Origin: Collinsella sp.
GTDB lineage: Bacteria; Actinomycetota; Coriobacteriia; Coriobacteriales; Coriobacteriaceae
Direction: 5' to 3'
NCBI GenBank assembly: GCA_031294825.1
Contig: JAUMPM010000037.1
Coordinates: forward strand, 1-7,145
DNA length: 7,145 nucleotides
Every line of letters begins with the position of its first letter. Within the stretch, counting starts at the first letter, position 1. A program made the translations under genes and the position numbers. This document shows, one piece after another, positions 1 through 6,283 of the stretch. The notes under the pieces are model-generated. The model was not told the DNA's origin and searched no databases. It saw only the letters and a program-made list of their open reading frames with translations.

Positions 1-11
1 ATACTTAGGTG

Positions 12-22
12 TTGACTATACT
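12..22 (+). promoter_or_regulatory. Putative -10 box with overlapping HutC-like site upstream of the GntR gene
   Basis: TATACT at 17-22 matches five of six bases of a sigma-70/SigA -10 box and would start transcription near 29, leaving a leader of about 30 nt. The -35 would lie before the window, so it cannot be checked. GACTATAC at 14-21 fits the HutC-subfamily core GTNTANAC at five of six fixed positions and overlaps the -10, as an autorepression operator would. The promoter is inferred from one hexamer and the operator is speculative. Confidence 0.35.
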
Positions 23-46
23 TTCTTTTATTCTCAATCAAGTTGG

Positions 47-54
47 AAAGGAGG
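47..54 (+). promoter_or_regulatory. Ribosome binding site fixing a TTG start
   Basis: AAAGGAGG is a near-perfect anti-Shine-Dalgarno match ending 4 nt before the TTG at 59. No ATG or GTG in this frame lies close to it, and the protein beginning at this TTG starts exactly where GntR winged-helix domains normally start (IPKYEAIAADIRRSIEDG). The TTG is therefore the probable initiation codon. Confidence 0.75.
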
Positions 55-58
55 TTCC

Positions 59-778
59 TTGATTCCCAAATACGAGGCGATAGCTGCAGATATTCGTCGA
101 AGTATTGAGGATGGCGCTCTTAAACCAGGCGACAAGCTTCCCACCGTCGTTGAGTTCTGTGAGCTCTATAGCGTTTCCAAAATCACCGTCAAACGAGCGA
201 TTGAGCAGATCACCGAGGAAGGCCTTATTACCAGCCGGCGCGGATCGGGCACCTACGTCAAGGACACGGCGGGGCTTCCCGGCCAGGTGTTTTTTCAAGG
301 CAAGAACGACCGTGCCCAAGGCTTTTCGTACGAGCATCGCGGGGAGAAAGTGACCTCGGTGGTCTACGATTTCTCGATCGTCAATCCACCGGCAGAGGTT
401 GCGACCCAGCTGGGAATGGCCGAAGATGACTTCGCCTATCACATCGCGCGCGTGCGCCAGGTCGACGAGAAGCCCATCGTCATCGAGTACACCTATATGC
501 CGCTCGAACTGATCCTGGGCCTTAAAAAGAAGGACCTGTACGGATCGGTCTACCACTTCATCCGCGAGCAATGTGGGCTGAAGATTTCGAGCTTCCACCG
601 TACCATTCGCGCCGTGGCAGCAACAGAGGAAGAAGCCGAGCGTCTGGACACCAAACTTGGCTCTCCCCTGCTCGAGCTCACCCAGATTGGCTTTTTGGAC
701 AGCGGCGCCGCCTTTGAGTATTCGATCTCGCGCAACGTTGGCGATCGCTTTGAGTTGCACAACGTAACGTTGGCATAG
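59..778 (+). CDS. GntR family (HutC/UTRA subfamily) transcriptional regulator
   Basis: A 239-residue DNA-binding regulator of usual HutC-subfamily length. Residues 3-67 form the GntR winged helix: KYEAIAADIRRSIEDGALKPGD, the recognition-helix region LYSVSKITVKRAIEQI (37-52), and the wing RGSGTYV (61-67). Residues about 88-232 form a UTRA effector domain, with the YHIARVRQVDEKPIVIEYTYMP core at 127-148 and the closing FEYSISRNVGDRFE at 219-232. UTRA domains typically sense sugar phosphates, amino-sugar phosphates or histidine-pathway metabolites. The gene next downstream, 74 nt away on the same strand, encodes mannose-6-phosphate isomerase, so I infer a repressor of sugar-phosphate metabolism that may respond to a hexose phosphate. 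The effector cannot be read from sequence. It starts with TTG behind a strong ribosome binding site. No terminator separates it from manA, so they may be co-transcribed. The family call is secure; the target and ligand are inference. Confidence 0.93.
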   Translation: MIPKYEAIAADIRRSIEDGALKPGDKLPTVVEFCELYSVSKITVKRAIEQITEEGLITSRRGSGTYVKDTAGLPGQVFFQGKNDRAQGFSYEHRGEKVTSVVYDFSIVNPPAEVATQLGMAEDDFAYHIARVRQVDEKPIVIEYTYMPLELILGLKKKDLYGSVYHFIREQCGLKISSFHRTIRAVAATEEEAERLDTKLGSPLLELTQIGFLDSGAAFEYSISRNVGDRFELHNVTLA

Positions 779-840
779 GTTTTTGTAGTCACGCGGGCGC
801 TCGTTTTGAGCCGTCTTACGCGGCACCCGCACAACCTTAT

Positions 841-845
841 GGGAG
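841..845 (+). promoter_or_regulatory. Ribosome binding site deciding the manA start
   Basis: Two in-frame ATGs occur at 847 and 853. GGGAG at 841-845 lies only 1 nt before the first but 7 nt before the second, so initiation at 853 (MSDLIKL...) is favoured. The 74-nt gap between the regulator and manA otherwise shows only a weak GCTC/GAGC hairpin (799-811) and no clear promoter. Confidence 0.6.
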
Positions 846-852
846 TATGCAC

Positions 853-1785
853 ATGTCCGATTTGATTAAACTCACGCCGATCTTCCACGAGAAGATCTGG
901 GGCGGCCGCCAGTTGGAGACCGTGTTTGGCTACGACATTCCCGAGGGTCCCATCGGTGAGTGCTGGGCCATCTCGGCCCATCCCAACGGCGACTGCCAGA
1001 TTGCGGAGGGACCGTACGCCGGCCACACGCTGTCGTGGCTATGGGCCGAGCACCGCGAGCTCTTTGGCAACTGCGAGGGCAAGGAGTTCCCGCTGCTCAT
1101 CAAGATTCTGGACGCCAAGGACGACCTTTCGATCCAGATTCATCCCAACGACGAGTACGCCGCCAAGCACGAGAACGGCAGCCTGGGCAAAACCGAGTGC
1201 TGGTATGTACTGGACTGCGAGCCCGGTGCCACGATCATCGTCGGCCAGCGCGCGCACGACCGCGCCGAGGCCGCGCAGATGATCGAGGGGGGCCGTTGGG
1301 ACGAGATGCTCAACGTGCTGCCGATTCACAAGGGAGACTTTTTCCAGATCGACTCCGGCACCGTTCACGCCATCAAGACCGGCACGCTGATTCTGGAGAC
1401 GCAGCAGTCGAGCGACGTGACATATCGCCTGTACGACTACGACCGCCCCGGCACCGACGGAAAGCTGCGCCCGCTGCACATTGAGCAGAGCCTCGACTGC
1501 ATCGACTTTGATGCTCAGGCTCCGACCGACGGCACGGTGACCGCGCCCGAGGTGGACGGCGTGACCGAGCTCGAGTCCAACCCCTGCTACACCGTCAATC
1601 GCGTGCGCGTCAACGGCAGCAAGACCCTCGACCAGCGCTGGCCCTTCATGTGCCTGTCGGTCATCGACGGCGAAGGCACCGTCTGCGGCGACCCCGTCCA
1701 CAAGGGAAGCCACCTGCTGGCCCCGAGCACCGTCAGCTCCATCGACCTCGAAGGCAAGATGGAACTGATCGTCTCACACCTGTAG
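853..1785 (+). CDS. manA: Mannose-6-phosphate isomerase, class I (short Firmicutes-type)
   Basis: Cytoplasmic zinc enzyme interconverting mannose 6-phosphate and fructose 6-phosphate. It links mannose uptake to glycolysis and, in reverse, supplies GDP-mannose precursors. The 310-residue length matches the short class I form (about 315 residues, as in Bacillus subtilis ManA) rather than the ~390-residue E. coli form. The N-terminus FHEKIWGGRQL (11-21) is typical. Expected zinc ligands are present: Gln95 and His97 in SIQIHPND, Glu115 in KTECWY, and His172 in SGTVHAIK. The conserved QQSSDVTYRLYDYDR (185-199) supplies the active-site arginine region (R192). The C-terminal cupin half (about 240-310) is complete. 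An alternative in-frame ATG lies two codons upstream, but ribosome-binding-site spacing favours 853. It follows the GntR/UTRA regulator gene by 74 nt on the same strand, with a hairpin terminator 25 nt after its stop. There is no sign of frameshift or truncation. Confidence 0.95.
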   Translation: MSDLIKLTPIFHEKIWGGRQLETVFGYDIPEGPIGECWAISAHPNGDCQIAEGPYAGHTLSWLWAEHRELFGNCEGKEFPLLIKILDAKDDLSIQIHPNDEYAAKHENGSLGKTECWYVLDCEPGATIIVGQRAHDRAEAAQMIEGGRWDEMLNVLPIHKGDFFQIDSGTVHAIKTGTLILETQQSSDVTYRLYDYDRPGTDGKLRPLHIEQSLDCIDFDAQAPTDGTVTAPEVDGVTELESNPCYTVNRVRVNGSKTLDQRWPFMCLSVIDGEGTVCGDPVHKGSHLLAPSTVSSIDLEGKMELIVSHL

Positions 1786-1810
1786 ATCGCACCAACAACC
1801 CAAACGAAAC

Positions 1811-1846
1811 AAGGGGCTCCCCCGTCCACCAACGGAGGAGCCCCTT
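1811..1846 (+). terminator. Hairpin terminator after manA, possibly bidirectional
   Basis: AAGGGGCTCC (1811-1820) pairs perfectly with GGAGCCCCTT (1837-1846). CCG/CGG pairs (1822-1824 with 1833-1835) extend it inside, leaving an 8-nt loop. On the plus strand the tail is A/T-rich (ATCCATATATAT) but not a clean T-run. On the minus strand it is followed by TTGTTTCGTTTG, so it could also stop transcripts arriving from pcrA. Confidence 0.75.
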
Positions 1847-1881
1847 ATCCATATATATCAGCCCACCCGGCTCTCCAGATC

Positions 1882-1911
1882 AAAAAAGCGAACGAGCAAA
1901 GCAACGCTCGT
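1882..1911 (-). terminator. Candidate minus-strand terminator downstream of pcrA
   Basis: ACGAGC (1892-1897) and GCTCGT (1906-1911) form a 6-bp stem with an 8-nt loop. Read on the minus strand it is followed after 4 nt by six T residues (1887-1882). The stem is short and the T-run is slightly offset, so it is only a plausible back-up terminator for pcrA, about 155 nt past its stop. Confidence 0.4.
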
Positions 1912-1928
1912 CTAGCAACGTTACCCAA

Positions 1929-2058
1929 GGACCTGGGCGGGCGTATGGGGCAACATCGGTCGCGAGTTCCGCACGCAAAGGAGGCCACTTAATGTGGCCT
2001 CCGTCTTGCGCAGGACTGCCCGAGCAGGCGATGTTGCCCCATACGCCCGCCCAGGTCC
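1929..2058. repeat. 130-bp element with perfect 30-bp terminal inverted repeats
   Basis: Bases 1929-1958 are the exact reverse complement of 2029-2058, 30 of 30 positions. The 70-bp core holds a further perfect 9-bp hairpin at 1980-2002. Flanking short pairings (1974-1978 with 2006-2010; 1965-1970 with 2013-2017, one bulge) let nearly the whole 130 nt fold into one long rod. It starts 8 nt past the pcrA stop codon, in the gap where manA and pcrA transcripts converge. No target-site duplication is visible at its ends and no reading frame of note lies inside. It could be a MITE-like repeat, an extended bidirectional terminator or an RNase III-sensitive 3' structure. The sequence alone does not decide. 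Confidence 0.9.
1977..2002 (-). terminator. Hairpin inside the inverted-repeat element, probable pcrA terminator
   Basis: GGAGGCCAC (1980-1988) and GTGGCCTCC (1994-2002) form a perfect 9-bp stem around loop TTAAT. In the minus-strand direction it is followed by TTTGCG (a T-run of only three). It lies 64 nt beyond the pcrA stop codon. The plus-strand tail GTCTTGCG is weaker. If it works, pcrA transcripts would end before the second 30-bp arm is made. Confidence 0.55.
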
Positions 2059-2065
2059 GCCGGGA

Positions 2066-4960
2066 TTATGACAGCTTGACGATCGGCGCGAAACCTTTCA
2101 TTAGCTTTTTGGTCTGGCCGGTCTTTTCGAATTGAACCTCGATCATGTCTCCAGCGACCGAGATCACGGTACCCGTGCCAAAGGTCTTGTGGCTCACGGT
2201 ATCGCCCGCGGCAAAGTCCTGCGATGCGCTGGCACGATCGACCTTGCGCTCCACCGTCGGGGACACCTTGGACGACGGCTTTTTGGCTCGCGGCGCACCC
2301 GAGCCAAAAGTCGAGGCAACACGGCCGGCGTCAGGCGAAACCCCACGATGGCGCTCGGTCCCGTAACTGCTGCCGCCAAAGAAATCGTCAAAGCTCGATC
2401 CGCCGCGCGAACCGGAACCGCCGGTCGAGCGCGTATGCGAGCCAAACACCTTGCCGCCGTACATATCCGAGCCCATGCCCGAGCCAAAGGTGCCGTGACG
2501 GTCGCCGCGCTTCTCCCAGCCCGTGCCCTCAAAACCGGCAGAACCGATGCCGCTAAACTCGATATCCTCAAACGGAATCTCGTTGAGGAAGCGCGAGCGC
2601 GGGTTGGCAGAGGTCGAGCCGTAGGTGCGACGCGTGGCCGCATAGGTCAGGAACAGGCGCTTGCGAGCACGCGTGATGGCGACGTAGGCCAAGCGACGCT
2701 CCTCCTCGAGCTTGCCCGGATCGTCACTACCGCCAAAGTCGTGCACGTGCGGGAAGATACCCTCCTCCATGCCGGCCACGAACACCGCCGGGAACTCCAG
2801 GCCCTTGGCGGAGTGGATGGTCATCATGGTAATGGCATGCGTCTCGCCGGCCAGGGAATCCAAGTCGGAGCGCAGGGCCAGCCACTCCATGAGCGCCGGC
2901 AGCGCCTTGCAGGTGAGCGGACCGTAGGTGCGCTCGATCTCGTCGGCATGCACGGCGCCCGCCGGCAACTCAGTCGGCGCGGCATAGGCGTTGTCCGCGA
3001 TAGCGGCAGCCAGGGCATCCTGCGGAGAAAGCGCCGGAGCGGCCAGGCTATCGAGCGGATTGGCGCCCGCGGCGTCACGGGCGCCGACAAGCGCCTCAAA
3101 CGAGGATGCCGGGGCGGACGGCCCCGGCTCGGGCGCGGGCGCACTCACCACGACGGACTCGGGCTCGGCAGGCACATCGGCAACACCGGCTGCGCGCAGC
3201 TCTTCCAAGCTCTCGAGCGTACCCTCGATATCCTCGTGCGTCTCCTCAAATTCGGCGGCGACGCCCAGGAATTCCTGAATGTTCTCGGCACGGCTCTCGG
3301 ACTCCATGGTGCCCTCGGCGCGGAAAGCCTGCAGCAGGCCCGTCTTATCGACAATCATCTCGACGACGTCCTTGAGCTCGCCGTCCATGCGGCGACCCTC
3401 GCGCACTAGCGAGACAAAGCTCGACAGGCCATTGCGCACCTTGGCGCTAAACATGCCGGTCTCGGCGCACGCGATCTCGCAAGCTTGGAAGAACGAGCAG
3501 CGGTTGTCGCGCGCCAGTTGCTCGATCTTTTGGATCGAGGTGGAGCCGATGCCGCGGCGAGGTGTGTTGATGACGCGCTTGACGCTCATCTCGTCGGCCG
3601 GGTTCACGATCATCTTGAGGTAGGCCATGACGTCGCGGATCTCGGCACGGTCGAAGAATCGCGTGCCGCCCACGATCTTGTAGGGCACGCCCGCGCGCAG
3701 GAACATATCTTCGAGAATACGCGACTGGGCGTTGGTACGGTAGAACACGGCGATGTCGTCGTAACTCGTGCCTTTGGCATGCAGTTTCTCGATCTCACCG
3801 GCAATCCAGCGGCCCTCGTCGCGCTCATCGCTCGCCTGGAAGGCCTGAATCTTCTCGCCATCGCCCTCGGCCGTAAACAGGCGCTTGTCCTTGCGCTGAG
3901 AGTTGTGGCGCACCACGGCGTTGGCGGCGCTCAGGATGTGGCCCGTAGAGCGGTAGTTCTGCTCGAGCTTGACCGTCTTGCAGTTTTTAAAGTCCTTCTC
4001 AAAGTCCAGAATGTTGGTGATGTCGGCGCCGCGCCAGCTATAAATGGACTGGTCATCGTCGCCTACGACCATGAGGTTTTGGTACTTGGCGGCCAGCAGG
4101 TTGGCGATCTCGTACTGGACGTGGTTGGTGTCCTGATACTCATCGACGCTAATGTAGCGGAAGCGCTCTTGGTACTTGTCGAGCACCTCGGGGCGGGTGC
4201 GCAGCAGCTCGAGCGTGCGCACAAGCAGGTCGTCGAAGTCCATCGCGTTAGCGGCGCGCAGGCGGCGCTCCAGCTCCAGGTAGACCTGCGCGGCCTTTTT
4301 GTCGTTGGGGCTATCGGCGCTCTTGAGCATGTCCTCGGGGCCGATCATGGCGTTTTTGGCCGAGCTAATCTTGCTGCGGATCATGTTGATGGGGAACTGC
4401 TTTTGCTCGATGCCGAGCGCCTGCATAATGTCACGCACCATGCGCTTTGAGTCATCGTCATCGTAGATGGTGAACTGACCGGTGTAGCCCAGCAGGTCGG
4501 CGTCCTCGCGCAGCATGCGCACGCACATGGCATGGAAGGTGCACACCCACATGCCGCGGGTGCCGCTGGGGATGAGCGCCGCCAGACGCTCGCGCATCTC
4601 GGCCGCGGCCTTGTTGGTAAACGTGATGGCCAGGACCTGCCAGGGCTTAACGCCCAGATCGCCAAGCATATGCGCGATACGGAAGGTCAGGACGCGGGTC
4701 TTGCCCGAGCCGGCGCCGGCGAGCACCAGCAACGGGCCCTCGGTGGACAGGACCGCCTCGCGCTGGGCGGGATTAAGGCTGTCGATGTCGACGAGCGGCT
4801 TGGCGGGTTTGGGTGCCGGCGCGGGAGCGTCGTAGATGTCGAGCGGGACGAGCTCGGGCTCCGGCGCAGCAGGGGCGGTGTATGCATCGAGCGGCACGGG
4901 TTCCGGCGCGGGCGGCACGGGTACCGCGGCGTTCTTTTCCCAGGGCAAGGGCTGGGTCAT
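2066..4960 (-). CDS. pcrA: ATP-dependent DNA helicase PcrA/UvrD (SF1A) with extra low-complexity segments
   Basis: 3'-5' DNA helicase of the UvrD/PcrA/Rep family, acting in nucleotide excision repair, in clearing replication-transcription conflicts and in removing RecA. Residues (start at 4960): Q-motif region LNPAQREAV 62-70; Walker A AGAGSGKT 81-88; motif Ia ITFTNKAAAEM 112-122; Walker B VDEYQD 272-277; motif III GDDDQSIYSWRGA 300-312; motif IV QNYRS 334-338; motif V TIHSAKGLEFP 714-724; motif VI EERRLAYVAITRAR 753-766. Residues 917-964 (GDTVSHKTFGTGTV...) match the PcrA/UvrD C-terminal Tudor-like domain that contacts RNA polymerase. At 964 residues it exceeds the usual 720-780 because of a Pro-rich N-terminus (about 1-58), an Ala/Pro-rich insertion near 588-684, and a Gly/Ser-rich linker near 803-890. 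The frame stays open to an ATG at 5044, but ATG 4960 has AGGAG 6 nt upstream (4971-4967), and the likely promoter lies between the two. All catalytic motifs are intact. Confidence 0.96.
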   Translation of the reverse strand: MTQPLPWEKNAAVPVPPAPEPVPLDAYTAPAAPEPELVPLDIYDAPAPAPKPAKPLVDIDSLNPAQREAVLSTEGPLLVLAGAGSGKTRVLTFRIAHMLGDLGVKPWQVLAITFTNKAAAEMRERLAALIPSGTRGMWVCTFHAMCVRMLREDADLLGYTGQFTIYDDDDSKRMVRDIMQALGIEQKQFPINMIRSKISSAKNAMIGPEDMLKSADSPNDKKAAQVYLELERRLRAANAMDFDDLLVRTLELLRTRPEVLDKYQERFRYISVDEYQDTNHVQYEIANLLAAKYQNLMVVGDDDQSIYSWRGADITNILDFEKDFKNCKTVKLEQNYRSTGHILSAANAVVRHNSQRKDKRLFTAEGDGEKIQAFQASDERDEGRWIAGEIEKLHAKGTSYDDIAVFYRTNAQSRILEDMFLRAGVPYKIVGGTRFFDRAEIRDVMAYLKMIVNPADEMSVKRVINTPRRGIGSTSIQKIEQLARDNRCSFFQACEIACAETGMFSAKVRNGLSSFVSLVREGRRMDGELKDVVEMIVDKTGLLQAFRAEGTMESESRAENIQEFLGVAAEFEETHEDIEGTLESLEELRAAGVADVPAEPESVVVSAPAPEPGPSAPASSFEALVGARDAAGANPLDSLAAPALSPQDALAAAIADNAYAAPTELPAGAVHADEIERTYGPLTCKALPALMEWLALRSDLDSLAGETHAITMMTIHSAKGLEFPAVFVAGMEEGIFPHVHDFGGSDDPGKLEEERRLAYVAITRARKRLFLTYAATRRTYGSTSANPRSRFLNEIPFEDIEFSGIGSAGFEGTGWEKRGDRHGTFGSGMGSDMYGGKVFGSHTRSTGGSGSRGGSSFDDFFGGSSYGTERHRGVSPDAGRVASTFGSGAPRAKKPSSKVSPTVERKVDRASASQDFAAGDTVSHKTFGTGTVISVAGDMIEVQFEKTGQTKKLMKGFAPIVKLS

Positions 4961-5021
4961 GGGCGACTCCTCATCTGACGGACGGCGCGCCTGCGGGCAG
5001 CGCCATAGTTTGAGCCGTACC

Positions 5022-5052
5022 AGTATACCGAGCCGCGCGGACACCGACGCAA
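5022..5052 (-). promoter_or_regulatory. Putative pcrA promoter
   Basis: On the minus strand, TATACT (5027-5022) is a good -10 box. The best -35 is TTGCGT (5052-5047) with a long 19-nt spacer. Transcription would begin near 5015, leaving a leader of about 55 nt that contains AGGAG just before ATG 4960. This placement argues against the in-frame upstream ATG at 5044. It is hexamer matching only. Confidence 0.4.
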
Positions 5053-5103
5053 ATCACACCACGACTCCGTGCGCCACCGTCAGGCCCGCCCAGCGAATTT
5101 GGC

Positions 5104-5160
5104 GCAATGGGGTCAGGTTAGTCTGCACCATGTTGGTGCAAAGAAACCTGACCCCAATGC
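5104..5160. repeat. REP-like palindromic element with nested hairpin
   Basis: Outer arms 5104-5119 and 5145-5160 are complementary at 15 of 16 positions around the core AACCTGACCCCA. An inner perfect hairpin TGCACCA/TGGTGCA (5124-5130 with 5134-5140, 3-nt loop) sits at the tip, separated by a 4-nt internal loop on each side. TGCACCA recurs as a direct copy at 5158-5164. The GGGGTCAGGTT core resembles palindromic repeats that are dispersed in many bacterial genomes and are sometimes linked to Y1/REP-associated transposases. That resemblance is from memory. No transposase is present here. It lies between the 5' end of pcrA and the terminator of uppP. Confidence 0.75.
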
Positions 5161-5163
5161 ACC

Positions 5164-5198
5164 AAAAAAGGCGGCATAGACCTTCTGGTCATGCCGCC
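5164..5198 (-). terminator. Rho-independent terminator of uppP
   Basis: GGCGGCAT (5170-5177) pairs with ATGCCGCC (5191-5198). Inside it GACC (5179-5182) pairs with GGTC (5187-5190) around a TTCT loop, with one bulged A. On the minus strand the stem is followed directly by six T residues (5169-5164), a classic intrinsic terminator about 50 nt after the uppP stop codon. It abuts the palindromic element on its other side. Confidence 0.92.
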
Positions 5199-5248
5199 CC
5201 CTTTGAATGACAAGTTGCCGCCCCGGCCGTCGCGCAGCGTCGACTAAG

Positions 5249-6223
5249 TTAGAGGCCGAGCATAGGCTCCAGGACAAAGAAGTACGCAAGCACCACGATG
5301 CCCAGGATGATGCGATAGACGCCGAAGCACTTGAAGTCGTGACGGCGGACGAAGCCCATAAGCCACTTGATGGCAATGAGCGACACCACAAAGGCGACAA
5401 TGCAGCCCACGCCCAAGATGGCGATCTCGTTGGTGCCGAACGTGCCGCCCTTAATAAAGTACTTGACCAGCTTGAGCGCGCTCGCGCCAAACATAACGGG
5501 AATAGCCAGGAAGAACGTGAACTTAGACGCCACCGAGCGCGTGCAGCCCAGCAGCAGGCCGCCGATGATGGTGGAGCCGGAGCGCGATGTGCCCGGAATC
5601 AGCGAAAGCACCTGGAAGCAACCGATACCCAGCGCGGTCTTCCAGCTCAGATCCTCGAGCGTAGTGATGGAGCCAAAGTCCAAGTTATTGTCATCGTCTG
5701 CAGCGGCAGTCGCAGCGGGCGCGGCAAAATGCGCACCGGCGGGGCGTCCGCCCGCCACCACAGCACGCGAACCAAACGAACCTGCAAGAGCAGCCTGGTC
5801 ACGCTTGTTCGCGCGCCAGTTCTCAATCACGATAAACAGCACGCCGTACACAATGAGCGCCAGCGCCACAACGGGAGCATTATAGAAATGCTCCTCCATC
5901 CAGTCGTTAAGCGGCAGACCGATCGCCGCGGCGGGAATACAGCCGAGCACAATCTTGCCCCACAGCACCCAGGTGTCGCGACGACCCTCCTTGCCTTTGC
6001 TGGGAGAAAACGGATTAAGGTCGTAGAAGAACAGGACGCAGACGGCCAAAATAGCGCCAAGCTGAATCACGACCAGGAACATATTCCAGAACGTCTCGCT
6101 CACGTTCATCTTGACGAACTCGTCCACCAAGATCATGTGACCGGTCGACGAAACAGGCAGCCATTCGGTGATGCCCTCGACCAGGCCCATGAAGGCAGAT
6201 TTTAGAAGCTCGATAATATCCAA
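5249..6223 (-). CDS. uppP: Undecaprenyl-diphosphate phosphatase (UppP/BacA)
   Basis: Integral membrane enzyme that dephosphorylates undecaprenyl diphosphate to regenerate the lipid carrier for peptidoglycan and other wall polymers; overproduction is known to give bacitracin resistance. Of 324 residues, the first signature is EGITEWLPVSSTGH at 16-29 (E16, E20, H29) and the second is PGTSRSGST at 210-218 (R214), matching the two BacA-family active-site motifs. Hydrophobic segments near 45-67, 88-104, 115-134, 195-250, 264-290 and 300-320 fit a polytopic protein. A hydrophilic Ala/Asp-rich stretch near 138-190 lengthens the protein relative to the usual 265-290. The frame is open upstream to 6541, but family alignment points to MDIIELLKSAFMG, read from a TTG at 6223-6221 with GAGGGGG 5 nt ahead (6235-6229). 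It is monocistronic: a terminator lies 50 nt downstream and a divergent stress-protein gene lies upstream. Confidence 0.95.
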   Translation of the reverse strand: MDIIELLKSAFMGLVEGITEWLPVSSTGHMILVDEFVKMNVSETFWNMFLVVIQLGAILAVCVLFFYDLNPFSPSKGKEGRRDTWVLWGKIVLGCIPAAAIGLPLNDWMEEHFYNAPVVALALIVYGVLFIVIENWRANKRDQAALAGSFGSRAVVAGGRPAGAHFAAPAATAAADDDNNLDFGSITTLEDLSWKTALGIGCFQVLSLIPGTSRSGSTIIGGLLLGCTRSVASKFTFFLAIPVMFGASALKLVKYFIKGGTFGTNEIAILGVGCIVAFVVSLIAIKWLMGFVRRHDFKCFGVYRIILGIVVLAYFFVLEPMLGL

Positions 6224-6283
6224 AGGGACCCCCTCGTTAGTCACCCGCCGATATTGTTCTGCGGACGGTGCGGGCGATGTCCC

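Noticed and set aside
779..852. Riboswitch or attenuator before manA
   Set aside because: The gap is only 74 nt with one weak 4-bp hairpin and no recognisable aptamer or terminator/antiterminator pair.
1929..2058. Invertible phase-variation switch (inverted repeats flanking a short segment)
   Set aside because: The enclosed 70 bp has no promoter-like sequence, both neighbours end rather than begin here, and the core is itself nearly symmetric, so inversion would change little. No recombinase is nearby.
2132..3409. Long plus-strand open frame of 425 codons opposite pcrA
   Set aside because: Antisense shadow of the helicase gene: composition dominated by R, A, G and H with no domain, and no ribosome binding site. 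The minus strand holds the full set of helicase motifs.
3485..4450. Plus-strand open frame of 321 codons opposite pcrA
   Set aside because: Overlaps the core helicase motifs on the other strand. The V/L/A-rich product is what reverse reading of a high-G+C coding region gives.
4961..5044. Upstream ATG for pcrA at 5044
   Set aside because: The added 28 residues are not family-like, the likely -10 box lies inside them, and ATG 4960 has AGGAG at good spacing.
5207..6205. Plus-strand open frame of 332 codons opposite uppP
   Set aside because: Antisense to a clearly recognisable membrane phosphatase. Its hydrophilic H/R/Q-rich product resembles no family.
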